Source: Colwellia sp. TT2012 (GTDB taxonomy: Bacteria; Pseudomonadota; Gammaproteobacteria; Enterobacterales; Alteromonadaceae). From it: DNA of 64,000 bases. Made by a program: the position numbers and the translations under genes. This document shows, piece after piece, positions 54,030 to 62,686 of this stretch. The notes below the pieces were generated by a model that saw only the letters and a program-made list of their open reading frames with translations, made no database searches and was not told the DNA's origin. Location: the NCBI RefSeq assembly GCF_001440345.1, contig NZ_LJYX01000006.1, positions 744,001 to 808,000 on the forward strand, written 5' to 3'. Position 1 is the stretch's first letter. The number at the start of each line of letters is the position of its first letter.

Positions 54030-54946
54030 ATAACCTCACTTTAAAGCTAACAAAAAACTTGAGTAAGCTTCGAATTATAAGTGCCTATTTTGCTGCAGTA
54101 ATGGTGCTAATTTCTTTATTGGGTTTATTTAGCCACGGACTTAACCTTGGTTTAGATTTCACTGGCGGATATTTAACCGAGTTCTCTACTCAACAATCGA
54201 TAACTCAGCATAAAATGTCAGGGTTATTAACGTCATATTTACCCGATTCATTTCAGTTATCTTCTGCTGATAATGGTACCCATTGGAGCGTACAGCAAGC
54301 GGATAATGATATTAGCTTAAAAGGAAAAACATGGTTAAGTGAATTTTCGCAACAAAGCGGCTTAACGATCACCCCACAAGACTCCATTTATATCGGTAGC
54401 CAAGTAGGTGAGGAGTTAATTAACCAAGGCGGACTGGCGTTATTAACTGCCGTGATGGCGATACTGCTCTACTTATCTTTACGGTTTGAATGGCGCTTGG
54501 CTGCAGGCTCTGTCATTGCACTTTTCCATGACGTGATTATTGTACTTGGATTCTTTGCCTGGTTTGATATTTCATTTGATTTAACCATTTTAGCAAGTTT
54601 ACTGGCAATTATAGGTTATTCACTAAATGATTCGATTATTATCGGCGACAAGGTTCGAGAAATAATGAAAAGAACGAAGGATAAAGATATAGATAGCATT
54701 ATTAATCAGGCGATAAAAGCAACCGTAGCTCGCACCTTGATAACGTCTGGAACTACGCTGACTACGATATTATCAATATGGATTTTTGCTGGTGAATCGT
54801 TATCTGGCTTTGCTATTGCGCTATTTTTAGGCGTCTTAGTGGGTACTTTTTCCTCAATTGCTATTTCGGCGACTGTGCCTCAATTATTAGGACTTACCGC
54901 CGATTATTATCAAAAAAAGGAAGAGGATGTTTGTCCATTACCCTAA
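54026..54946 (+). CDS. secF: Stand-alone SecF-like preprotein translocase subunit
   Basis: 306 residues, coupled to secD by an ATGA overlap. The N-terminal helix is followed by NLGLDFTGGYLTEF (SecF counterpart of the LDLxGG motif) and the C-terminal helices contain YSLNDSIIIGDKVREIMKRT, where the usual NDTVVVFDRIRE of SecF is changed (IIIGDKVRE). The full six-helix layout seems retained. It pairs with SecD. Divergence of this motif supports a paralogue rather than the housekeeping copy. Confidence 0.9.
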   Translation: MNNLTLKLTKNLSKLRIISAYFAAVMVLISLLGLFSHGLNLGLDFTGGYLTEFSTQQSITQHKMSGLLTSYLPDSFQLSSADNGTHWSVQQADNDISLKGKTWLSEFSQQSGLTITPQDSIYIGSQVGEELINQGGLALLTAVMAILLYLSLRFEWRLAAGSVIALFHDVIIVLGFFAWFDISFDLTILASLLAIIGYSLNDSIIIGDKVREIMKRTKDKDIDSIINQAIKATVARTLITSGTTLTTILSIWIFAGESLSGFAIALFLGVLVGTFSSIAISATVPQLLGLTADYYQKKEEDVCPLP

Positions 54947-55104
54947 TTGAACTTAGGGCGAATTTCTAGTTTTAGGGTATCTAGCGACTGACTCTATGGT
55001 GGATAGCTAGATACTTTGAGGCAGGTTCTTTGCGGTAAATATTAACTGCCAATTCTTCATCTTAAAGATGGGCAGAGTATTATCAGCTTCCCCCTAATAG
55101 TATT

Positions 55105-55121
55105 TGTTCAGCCTTTGTTCA
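55105..55121 (+). promoter_or_regulatory. PhoP-box-like direct repeat upstream of the DUF3300 gene
   Basis: TGTTCAGCCTTTGTTCA matches the 48545 site at 16 of 17 positions, including the GC after each hexamer. It ends 53 bp before the ATG at 55175, a usual activator distance. Confidence 0.6.
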
Positions 55122-55174
55122 GCTTCATCAGAGTACTCTAGTTTATATAATTAGTAATGAACAAAGGTGAGCTT

Positions 55175-56476
55175 ATGTATTTTTATCAATCCCCATGGCA
55201 TAAGGAGTTAAAACACCCAATGATAACATGGCTATTTTTGTTGTCGGCCTTGGTATTATCAACCACCGTTTATTCAACTAAGTCGTTGGCACAGGAACAA
55301 CAAGAAACCTTGATATCTGCCGCTGAACTTGCACAAATTTTAGCACCTATTGCCTTATACCCAGATACCTTACTGACGCATATTCTTATTGCCTCGACTT
55401 ATCCTATTGAAGTGATTGCCGCTGAACGTTGGCTCAACAAATATTCGGCTTTAACCGCGGCTCAAATAGAAAAAAAAGCACAACAAAAAGATTGGGATGC
55501 CAGTATTAAAGCGCTTTTGGTTTTTCCTCGAGTGATGGCTAAATTGAGTGAAGATCTTAGCTGGATGCAAAAGCTCGGTGATGCCTTTTTACAAGATGAA
55601 GCCAGAGTGCTAGCCAGTATTCAAACGTTACGACAACAGGCTGAGCAAGCAGGCAGCTTGGCTAATATGGATAATGTTAAGGTAATAAAAGAACAGCAAG
55701 TCATTATCATAGAGCCTGCACAGCCAGAAATTATTTATGTGCCTTATTATGATACTCGCGTGGTTTATGGCCGTTGGCACTGGTCCCATTACCCGCCGGT
55801 CTATTGGCATAACCCTCATTATTATTCGGCTCATCGTGGTCATTTTTATTGGGGCACTGGCATCCATATTAGTAGTCATTTTTTCTTTAGCGCCTTTCAT
55901 TGGCAAAACCACCATGTAGTAGTGAATCACTATAACCGCCATGGTTATCACCCAAGAAAAAAAATAGTGACTAGTCATCATGCCAAGCGTTGGAGTCATC
56001 AACCTAAACATAGACGTGGTGTTGCCTACAGCAGTGGCCGAGTAACACAAAAGTATTATGGCGTACGTCCTAGCGTCCATCACAATAAAGTTGTGCGTAG
56101 CACTAGAGTTCACAGTAACAAGGTTCACCGTAATAAAGTGGTTCACAGTAGCAATGTTCACCGTAATAAAGTCCACAGTAAGTCGAGAGTGACGCAGACA
56201 AAAGTGGTTAACAAAACTGTGCATCAGGCCAGTCATAAGCATTACCGGGCAGATAAACAGCCACATCTTAACCATGCAGCGAATAACCAAACCAAGCAAA
56301 AGCACTTTACGCAATCAAAGCAGCATAAGCAGGTGCAAAGACAGTCGGTTTATCAGCATCCAGTGTCAAAACCCTCACCGAAGCAACCGTCAAAGCAAGC
56401 AATAAGGCAGTCGAGCAGACAAGCACCCAAACACCTAGTAAGGGGGAATAATCACCATAAAAGCAAGCATAACTAA
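55175..56476 (+). CDS. DUF3300 protein with His/Lys-rich repetitive tail
   Basis: 433 residues from ATG 55175 (AAAGGTGAG just upstream; ATG 55157 overlaps that site and is less likely). After a signal peptide (TWLFLLSALVLSTTVYSTKS, ending SLAQEQ) lies the DUF3300 domain: AELAQILAPIALYPDTLLTH, WLNKYSALTAAQIEKKAQQK and PEIIYVPYYDTRVVYG. From about residue 195 the chain is His/Trp/Tyr-rich (HWSHYPPVYWHNPHYYSAHR) and from 290 it is a basic low-complexity tail with VHxNKV repeats. Exported; metal or polyanion binding is conceivable. A repeat operator upstream links it to the two-component system. Confidence 0.85.
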   Translation: MYFYQSPWHKELKHPMITWLFLLSALVLSTTVYSTKSLAQEQQETLISAAELAQILAPIALYPDTLLTHILIASTYPIEVIAAERWLNKYSALTAAQIEKKAQQKDWDASIKALLVFPRVMAKLSEDLSWMQKLGDAFLQDEARVLASIQTLRQQAEQAGSLANMDNVKVIKEQQVIIIEPAQPEIIYVPYYDTRVVYGRWHWSHYPPVYWHNPHYYSAHRGHFYWGTGIHISSHFFFSAFHWQNHHVVVNHYNRHGYHPRKKIVTSHHAKRWSHQPKHRRGVAYSSGRVTQKYYGVRPSVHHNKVVRSTRVHSNKVHRNKVVHSSNVHRNKVHSKSRVTQTKVVNKTVHQASHKHYRADKQPHLNHAANNQTKQKHFTQSKQHKQVQRQSVYQHPVSKPSPKQPSKQAIRQSSRQAPKHLVRGNNHHKSKHN

Positions 56477-56557
56477 GGCAAGTATTTATGGAGTAAATTA
56501 GCAGGAAATAGTCGTTACTTAGTGCTCATTAATAGCGTTAATATGGGGAGCTAAGAT

Positions 56558-57469
56558 CTAATGGGCAAAGTTCATTTCAGCTGTTATCCAGTGGGTGAAA
56601 ATTTTTAAGCGCGCTATTTTTGCGGAGTTAGCATCATAAACAAAATAGCGTTTTACCACCTTTGGGTGAGGGATGTTTACTGGCATAACAAGTTGCCCCG
56701 ACTTTAATTGTTCAATACATAAATACCTGGCTGCCAGAGTAAAACCATGGCCGTTGAGTACCGCATTCAGTGCCATATCAGTGCTGTGCACCTCAGTCCA
56801 TTGTTGATGGTTTTGATAGCATTGAGTATTACTGTGCTCAAACCAAGATGGCCAATCGTAGCAACCAGGATTATCTAAACTAACCAGCCATGTTTTCAGT
56901 AAATCCGCTGGGGTTTTAAAACTCATTGTTTTAGCAAGTTCTGCCGAGCACACCGGATAGACGGGGTCTTCACCAAAATATTCACAGCTAAGCGCCGGGT
57001 CGGTTTTTTTCTGTACATTGTTGCCAAAGCGAATGGCAAGATCAATATGCCGTTCTTTAAGATCTTCAAAGTGAGGGGACGACATTACCCTGATTTGTAT
57101 ATCGGGATATTGTGCTAAAAATTTATTAAGCTTTGGCATCAGCCATAAAGCGGTAAAAGCTTGGGTGGAGCTAATGGTCAAGCTGCCGGCTATTTCTTCA
57201 GTAGTTATCTCATTGATACTTTTTTCTATTATTTTAAAAGCTTGTTGGCTAGCACCTAGTAAGGTTTTTCCTTGTTGGGTTAAGAGCATGCTTTTACCTT
57301 TTCTTAAAAATAACTGTTTGCCTAGGTTATCTTCTAACTGCCGCATTTGTTGACTTACTGCCGCCTGTGAAATACACAGTTCGGCCGCCGCCCTACTATA
57401 GCTTTGATGTCGAGCAGCACACTCAAAGCTATGCAGTAAATTAATGTTTTTTAATATTTTTTTAATCAT
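56558..57469 (-). CDS. LysR-family regulator, GcvA-like
   Basis: 303 residues. The N-terminus LLHSFECAARHQSYSRAAAE then LCISQAAVSQQMRQLEDNLG is the LysR helix-turn-helix of the GcvA/AmpR group, and the effector domain starts TISSTQAFTALWLMPKLNKF with FGEDPVYPVCS. It is divergent from the PEP-mutase-family gene (185-bp gap), the usual arrangement for a LysR protein and its target. Effector unknown. Confidence 0.93.
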   Translation of the reverse strand: MIKKILKNINLLHSFECAARHQSYSRAAAELCISQAAVSQQMRQLEDNLGKQLFLRKGKSMLLTQQGKTLLGASQQAFKIIEKSINEITTEEIAGSLTISSTQAFTALWLMPKLNKFLAQYPDIQIRVMSSPHFEDLKERHIDLAIRFGNNVQKKTDPALSCEYFGEDPVYPVCSAELAKTMSFKTPADLLKTWLVSLDNPGCYDWPSWFEHSNTQCYQNHQQWTEVHSTDMALNAVLNGHGFTLAARYLCIEQLKSGQLVMPVNIPHPKVVKRYFVYDANSAKIARLKIFTHWITAEMNFAH

Positions 57470-57654
57470 GATTTAAGATTATTGCAGGCAAGGTTATTTT
57501 TTAGTTGAGCTTGTATTATAAGTATAACTTATAATACAAGTCGATTTTTATCGTTGGTTGTTAAAGGAAGCAAGCCGCACAATGGCTTTAACAAAGAGCA
57601 ACGGCCTACTTATAGGGTCTTACTTATAGGCCACTAACCACAGAGATAAAAATA

Positions 57655-58464
57655 ATGAATACCACACCATTTACTTCACTACATCAACAAGCCAGCCCAC
57701 TACTACTTTGTAATGTTTGGGATGTCGCCAGTGCAAAAACTGCCGAGAAACTAGGGTTTAGTGCTATTGGCACCTCAAGCGCTGCTATTGCCAGTATGCT
57801 TGGTTATGCCGATGGTGAGCATATGGCATTTGATGAATTACTATTTATTGTTAAGCGTATTACTGCCTGTTGTGAATTGCCGTTAAGTGTCGATATTGAA
57901 GCTGGTTTTAGTGACAATGCGCAAATAACTGCTGGTTATATTAAAGCGCTGGCAAAAGTAGGTGTGGTTGGCATTAATATCGAAGATAGCAAAGTAAGTA
58001 AAACTAACGAAGAGCGACTATTAATCAATGAAAATACCTTTGCCACTTATCTTGCTGCGATAACTAGCCAGTTGCTAGAAGATAGTATTAGCATTTTTAT
58101 TAATGTCAGAACTGATACTTTTTTACTTGGTATAGCGGATGCGGTTAAAGCAACACAAAAGCGCGCCAAGTTATATCAAGTTGCCGGCGCGGATGGGTTA
58201 TTTGTGCCATGTCTGGTGCAGGCAGAGGCGACTGCAGCCGTAGTCAACAGCACCACCTTGCCGGTTAATGTTATGTGTATGCGTGATCTAGCTGATTTTG
58301 CTAGCTTAAAATCACTGGGTGTTAAGCGCATCAGTATGGGCAACTTCCTCTTTGATGCTTTGCAAGATGACTTAGCTACAAGGCTTAGTAATATTGTGCA
58401 AAGCAATTCTTTTAAAGCAGTGTTTAAAGCAGTGTTTAAACCAGTATTTCAGCCGGTAATTTAA
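57655..58464 (+). CDS. Isocitrate lyase/PEP mutase superfamily enzyme
   Basis: 269 residues. Alpha/beta barrel of the PEP phosphonomutase/ICL group: LLLCNVWDVASAKTAEKLGF at the start, SVDIEAGFSDN (metal-binding acidic cluster), GINIEDSK and FINVRTDTF, then ADGLFVPC. The ICL signature KKCGH is absent, so it belongs to the PEP mutase-like branch (oxaloacetate decarboxylase, carboxyphosphonoenolpyruvate mutase or similar). The C-terminal 16 residues FKAVFKAVFKPVFQPV come from a 12-bp DNA tandem repeat. Its divergent LysR neighbour is the likely regulator. Confidence 0.88.
   Translation: MNTTPFTSLHQQASPLLLCNVWDVASAKTAEKLGFSAIGTSSAAIASMLGYADGEHMAFDELLFIVKRITACCELPLSVDIEAGFSDNAQITAGYIKALAKVGVVGINIEDSKVSKTNEERLLINENTFATYLAAITSQLLEDSISIFINVRTDTFLLGIADAVKATQKRAKLYQVAGADGLFVPCLVQAEATAAVVNSTTLPVNVMCMRDLADFASLKSLGVKRISMGNFLFDALQDDLATRLSNIVQSNSFKAVFKAVFKPVFQPVI
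58411..58458 (+). repeat. Four tandem 12-bp units ending the PEP-mutase gene
   Basis: TTTAAAGCAGTG (58411), the same again (58423), TTTAAACCAGTA (58435) and TTTCAGCCGGTA (58447). In-frame units encode F-K/Q-A/P-V repeats at the protein C-terminus, as expected for slippage expansion. Confidence 0.85.
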
Positions 58465-58838
58465 CCTGTATTTAAGTCGTGTCATTAATCCTTATCTGCA
58501 TTAATGACAGAGCAAAGTAATGGACTAAAAAACTAAGGTAATTATTGTCGTCCATTACTTATAGCATTAGCTTGGCCTGTTTTCTACTTGCTTAGGCAGG
58601 TAATAACCGTTTATTAGTGTGCTGCGCTAGTGTCAGCATCAGTCTTTATTGCCATGAACATGGGCACCGCAATGGTATGTAGCCCCTGTGGTGTTTTATA
58701 TTAAATACAAGTGGCTATATGCCATTTCAAATTTGTCTAATAACAAGAACATATAGTATGAATTATCTATTTTGCCTATGTTATAAATGATAATTCAATT
58801 TACCTGACGCAAAATTAACAAAAGGCTGTAAAGGATAT
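58465..58838. other. Spacer, about 370 bp
   Basis: A hairpin GTCATTAAT / ATTAATGAC around 58479-58508 follows the PEP-mutase gene and may terminate it, without a U-run. No gene seen. Confidence 0.35.
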
Positions 58839-59963
58839 ATGAGACGAACATCATCAATTTTAAAGAAACATAGATACGGGGAACGTGTATATTTACCTAG
58901 TGATGCCCGTGATAATCAGTATATTTTAGCTGAAATACCATTAACCGATAAGCTCATTAATTTAGTGTGTGGTGGTATTGATGAAACGTCAGCTAAGCCC
59001 TATCAAAAGTTCTATCAAACTTTATCACACAAAATATTTGAAATAGTTGAAGAGCATGGTCTACCCCATGTGAACTTTGTTGCCAACAATCGTCTTGTTA
59101 GAGTACGTTATGGTGGTGAACAGCAAGTATTACATACAGAGCAGCAATCTTTTTTCTTCTACTGCCCCGAACACAATAGTACCTTTAAAGGCTATTTTGA
59201 TGGCTCAATTCGTGCCAGAAAAATTAAAATATTGTTTTTAGCGACTGGCCAAGAGCTTAGAGTTAATTCAGGTAAGTTCCATAATAAGGTTTACCAAGCG
59301 ATTAAAGATATTTCAACATCCATTGGTTTGGCTGAAAATGAGATTAAATTGCGTGATCATCAACATTTAACCTTTGATATCTTTGCCAAAGATAAAGGCG
59401 GAGCGAATACCCTTAGCCATACCTTTAGAGAAATTGCCGATCGTTATGAAAGTCAGGGCCAGAGTCTTAGCAATGAGCATACCTCGGTTACTTACGTAGT
59501 TGCTAGTATCCCAATGGCACGTCGCTTATTAAAAGGTGCGGAAATTGATTATTTGTCTGATGAGCCATTTACCAAGCTTTATCAAAAAATAGAAAGTGCT
59601 TTTAATAAGTCGTGCCAGGCCAATAAAATTAACCAAGCTGCATTGCTTGCCAATGGTGTATCGCCATTTGTTCGTTATGATGAAAATGAAGTAGCAAATA
59701 TTTCTGGTGAGTTAATTTATATCGGTGTCAATCCAAATAACGCTGAGACACGTTTTTGCGTACATTGGGAAGCAGATACGTTAGTTGATACGATCCGCTT
59801 GGTATTTTTTGCTGATAAGAGTGATGAAACACACCACAACTATGGCAAGTTTGTTAATCAAGCCATTGCGGCGGTGAGAGCATTTTCTGAAGAAGTGGAT
59901 TGGAAAAAAGAAAGTGATGATATTATTGTCCGTGTACACCAACATATTATGTTGAATGTGTAA
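58839..59963 (+). CDS. DUF3083 family protein
   Basis: 374 residues; recognised as DUF3083 by the opening (RVYLPSDARDNQYILAEIPL) and the YNGYRARKI-like box (FDGSIRARKIKILFLATGQE). The chain is an internal duplication: the N half (about 20-160) and C half (about 210-360) share LAxIPxxxxLL, Y-x-x-FYQ/LYQK, and LxFFxxGK/DK-x-x-x-xxNxGKFxNxxxQAI near their ends. No signal peptide, membrane helix or catalytic motif. Cytoplasmic; function unknown. A 172-bp inverted-repeat element begins just after the stop. Confidence 0.75.
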   Translation: MRRTSSILKKHRYGERVYLPSDARDNQYILAEIPLTDKLINLVCGGIDETSAKPYQKFYQTLSHKIFEIVEEHGLPHVNFVANNRLVRVRYGGEQQVLHTEQQSFFFYCPEHNSTFKGYFDGSIRARKIKILFLATGQELRVNSGKFHNKVYQAIKDISTSIGLAENEIKLRDHQHLTFDIFAKDKGGANTLSHTFREIADRYESQGQSLSNEHTSVTYVVASIPMARRLLKGAEIDYLSDEPFTKLYQKIESAFNKSCQANKINQAALLANGVSPFVRYDENEVANISGELIYIGVNPNNAETRFCVHWEADTLVDTIRLVFFADKSDETHHNYGKFVNQAIAAVRAFSEEVDWKKESDDIIVRVHQHIMLNV

Positions 59964-59964
59964 G

Positions 59965-60136
59965 TAACCTGAACTCTGGATAAGCAGCACTTGCTCAACA
60001 TTCCACTTTATCTGATTATCAGCGTTAAAGCGTCGATAACATATATCGCGACTGATTTTGTAAATTTTATTCTTAATAATCGTAAGTTGTTGTTTTTACT
60101 TAACCATCAAGCACTCATTATCCAGAGTTCAGGTTA
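59965..60136. repeat. 172-bp element with 19-bp perfect inverted ends
   Basis: TAACCTGAACTCTGGATAA at 59965-59983 recurs inverted at 60118-60136. The inner 134 bp is AT-rich without a frame, so it is either a MITE-like element or a repeat pair able to form a long stem-loop after DUF3083. Confidence 0.65.
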
Positions 60137-60177
60137 AGTATTAATAATACTATTTGCTATAAGTTATTTTTTATTTT

Positions 60178-60202
60178 AAATCCTGCATTTTAGGCAGGAT
60201 TT
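60178..60202 (+). terminator. Rho-independent terminator
   Basis: AAATCCTGC (60178-60186) / GCAGGATTT (60194-60202), loop of 7, followed by TTTT. It terminates plus-strand transcription from DUF3083; the opposite strand serves the DUF4442 gene poorly. Confidence 0.85.
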
Positions 60203-60272
60203 TTTTGTCAGTAATCAAGATGAATTGGCAGGTCAGCTATATATGACAACCGATCTTATCATGCAAGTTCGA

Positions 60273-60749
60273 TCACTTGCCCATGCCCTTTGCTTTTTTC
60301 CGACGAATATAAAGTGTACGATTCAACTTAGCCACTATATCGCCTTGTTCGTCTTTTACATAGACGGTAATTTGAGGCAAGTATTTTTCACCATTGGCGG
60401 TATTAGCAATAATATTGTCAATGAGTTGTTGATTAATGGAAAAATCTGCAATGACCTTACCTTTACCCGGCTTGATAAAATCAATGTCAGCTGATTTATC
60501 CCAGACCACGTATTGATCGCCTAACTGTGCCAGGATCATCAACATACAAAAAGGGTCGGTCATAGCGAATAAAGAGCCACCAAAATGGCTACCAACTGCA
60601 TTTTTATTCCACGGACGTAGTGTTAATTCTACACGGGCCGTTTTAAAATCCGTTGAGATATGTTTAATGCGAATACCAGCAAAAAACAACGGTGGCCAGG
60701 CATTCATAATAAGGCGGAATAGCCACGCTTTTTTAAACAATAAATTCAT
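60273..60749 (-). CDS. DUF4442 hotdog-fold protein
   Basis: 158 residues. NKNAVGSHFGGSLFAMTDPF is the helix region of the hotdog thioesterase-like DUF4442 family (GSxFGGSLFAMxDP), followed by VVWDKSADIDFIKPGKGKVI. Members are thought to be acyl-CoA thioesterases but are mostly untested. Cytoplasmic, single gene. The N-terminal helix MNLLFKKAWLFRLIMNAWPP is usual for the family. Confidence 0.87.
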   Translation of the reverse strand: MNLLFKKAWLFRLIMNAWPPLFFAGIRIKHISTDFKTARVELTLRPWNKNAVGSHFGGSLFAMTDPFCMLMILAQLGDQYVVWDKSADIDFIKPGKGKVIADFSINQQLIDNIIANTANGEKYLPQITVYVKDEQGDIVAKLNRTLYIRRKKAKGMGK

Positions 60750-60796
60750 TGATAGTCACTTAAGTGAAATAAAATTTAATTACATCGAATTGAATA

Positions 60797-60857
60797 ATAA
60801 CGTTTATATTACTCTCAACTCATTGTACCAGTAGGTTGACAGTAATATAAACGTTAT
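60797..60857. repeat. Long palindrome with 17-bp perfect arms
   Basis: ATAACGTTTATATTACT (60797-60813) and AGTAATATAAACGTTAT (60841-60857) with an inner TCAAC/GTTGA pair. It lies in the 290-bp gap upstream of the DUF4442 gene. It could be an operator, a cruciform or a small repeat element. Confidence 0.6.
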
Positions 60858-61041
60858 AACTTGTAAAATCCAGTTAGCGCCTTGATGGTTGAACCTTTAG
60901 CATACTATCCTTGCTGCAGTTATTGGCGTGTAAGCACAGATTTAACTCGAGGACGGTCATTAGCATTGCTTTAGCTCAAGTTTGGTATGATCACAACTAA
61001 AGGCTAGGGCGCTTAAGCAACTCTTACAACATACCAAGCGG

Positions 61042-61257
61042 TTGGTTATTATCATGATCTTTAGTCGCTTATTTGGCTCAGGCACCTTGTGGAAAGAAGT
61101 GATGAATGATGATTATCATCATATTTATAAAACCATTATTCAAGAAGGCCTAGAGCTATTTGGCTATGTGTTTCTATTTATCGGTTCTTTTCATCAACTA
61201 AGAGAAGTGCAGAGTAAAGTGGCTAATAAGGCACAAATGAAGTTAATAGCAGTATAA
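61042..61257 (+). CDS. Short hypothetical membrane protein, possibly a truncated gene
   Basis: 71 residues from TTG 61042, or 67 from ATG 61054. IFSRLFGSGTLWKEVMNDDY is followed by one membrane helix (LELFGYVFLFIGSFHQL) and a basic tail. The reading continues upstream as protein-like sequence (LKQLLQHTKRLV) to a stop at 60988, without a start or ribosome site. It looks like the C-terminal end of a larger membrane protein that was lost. Family unknown. Confidence 0.4.
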   Translation: MVIIMIFSRLFGSGTLWKEVMNDDYHHIYKTIIQEGLELFGYVFLFIGSFHQLREVQSKVANKAQMKLIAV

Positions 61258-61317
61258 TCGTATTTTATCTAGTAAATCAACGGTAAAGTAAGCATTATAT
61301 GGGGCACAAAGCCAGTT

Positions 61318-62508
61318 ATGCACACTGGCTTATTTACCATAAAAAACCCCATGACCCAAAATACAAAGCCATTAATTCTCACCACCGCGGTTAATCGATT
61401 ATTAAGAGAAAGTGATGTCCCGGCAACACTCACCATAGAGCAGTGTGCAACAGCATTGGCGATGAGTATGACTTCTTTTCGGCGTAAACTCAGCCAAGAA
61501 GAAGCTACCTTTAAACTTATTCAACATAAGTTTTTGAATGAGTTGTGTGTACATGCCTTATTAACTGAAAATGTTAGTATTAGCGCGTTAGTGTTGAAGC
61601 TGGGCTATTCTGAGCGAGCCACATTTGAGCGCGCTTTTCGTAATAAATTTGCCATAAGCCCATCGCAGTTTCGTGAGTTATCCCTTGTTGGTAACAACAA
61701 AAATAATCAGCAGAACTTAAGTACTATCGCACAAAACATGCCGCCCTTACCCGATAGCTGCCAGCTATTACTAAGTGAAAAAGATAAAGACAGTTTTGAT
61801 TTGCACCGCGTGATAGCAATCATAGCTAACGATGCTATTTTCACCGGACGTATAATGGGGCTGGCCAGTAAAGCTATATACGGAAAAACTCCTAACAATA
61901 TTGAAGAAGCGATTAGCCGAAATTTAGGCATAAATACCGTGGTTAATTTAGCCGTTATCTATGCAGTGAAAGATTCCTTAGCAGTACATGTAGAGCAAAG
62001 GGTTATTAATCAATGTACTCATGCTTTTTTGACCGCGCCTAAATTGTTTCAATTGCTGCGTAAGTCAGCCGGTATTGGGGTTAAATTTGATATAGCTCTT
62101 ATTGAACAAGTGCTGGTATTTGCGTTATTAGGCATGTTATTACTGTGCCATAAAGAGGCAGTAAAACACCAACTTATGTTGCATTCACTGCAAGGAATTG
62201 ATGATTTACATTCATTAAATCATCACCTTTATCAGGTAATGGATATTAGCATTTATGGCGCATCAAGCTTAATGCTCTCTTTATGGCATATCGATGCTAG
62301 GGTGATTAAGCAACTGAATCATTTAGATAAAGTGACTAAGCAAGCAACTAAAGCCAGTAGACATGATGAATTATTGTTGTTTATGTTATCTTGTTTATAC
62401 GCGTTAGCAACGGGGCGTAAGGACTATAGTGAACTGGAACAAAAAGCTGAATTGTTAAACTTAGACGGTTTTACTGAGGTTAAGGCGTTATTATTTCTAG
62501 GTAAATAG
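61318..62508 (+). CDS. AraC-type HTH fused to an HDOD domain
   Basis: 396 residues. Residues about 20-125 form an AraC DNA-binding domain: CATALAMSMTSFRRKLSQEE (first helix-turn-helix) and LKLGYSERATFERAFRNKFA, ISPSQFREL (second). Residues about 140-390 are an HDOD domain (PPLPDSCQLLLS, DLHRVIAIIANDAIFTGRIM, then SRNLGINTVVNLAV). HDOD proteins are signal-output scaffolds, and fusion to an AraC head would give a transcription factor with an unusual sensory part. Start uncertain (61318 or 61351; no ribosome site at either). Stands alone. Confidence 0.8.
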   Translation: MHTGLFTIKNPMTQNTKPLILTTAVNRLLRESDVPATLTIEQCATALAMSMTSFRRKLSQEEATFKLIQHKFLNELCVHALLTENVSISALVLKLGYSERATFERAFRNKFAISPSQFRELSLVGNNKNNQQNLSTIAQNMPPLPDSCQLLLSEKDKDSFDLHRVIAIIANDAIFTGRIMGLASKAIYGKTPNNIEEAISRNLGINTVVNLAVIYAVKDSLAVHVEQRVINQCTHAFLTAPKLFQLLRKSAGIGVKFDIALIEQVLVFALLGMLLLCHKEAVKHQLMLHSLQGIDDLHSLNHHLYQVMDISIYGASSLMLSLWHIDARVIKQLNHLDKVTKQATKASRHDELLLFMLSCLYALATGRKDYSELEQKAELLNLDGFTEVKALLFLGK

Positions 62509-62686
62509 CTTACCGGCAGTGACGGAATTTTTTGTCTTATTTGTAAAGCAGCTATTAATTAGCAAAAGGGAAACTTCCTCAGCCACTCTTATACCAGAGG
62601 GGGGCTGACCGAGAAAGTTATAATGAGCGGGTTTTGATTTTTACCTAGGGCTAACATATTAGTTTTATAGTAAATATTAGCTGGAG

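Noticed and set aside
56100-56180. CRISPR-like spaced repeats
   Set aside because: The repeats are in-frame VHxNKV coding repeats of the DUF3300 tail, not regularly spaced direct repeats with unique spacers.
55628-56314. 228-codon minus frame opposite the DUF3300 gene
   Set aside because: Long because His/Lys-rich codons lack antisense stops; the sense protein is clearly the gene.
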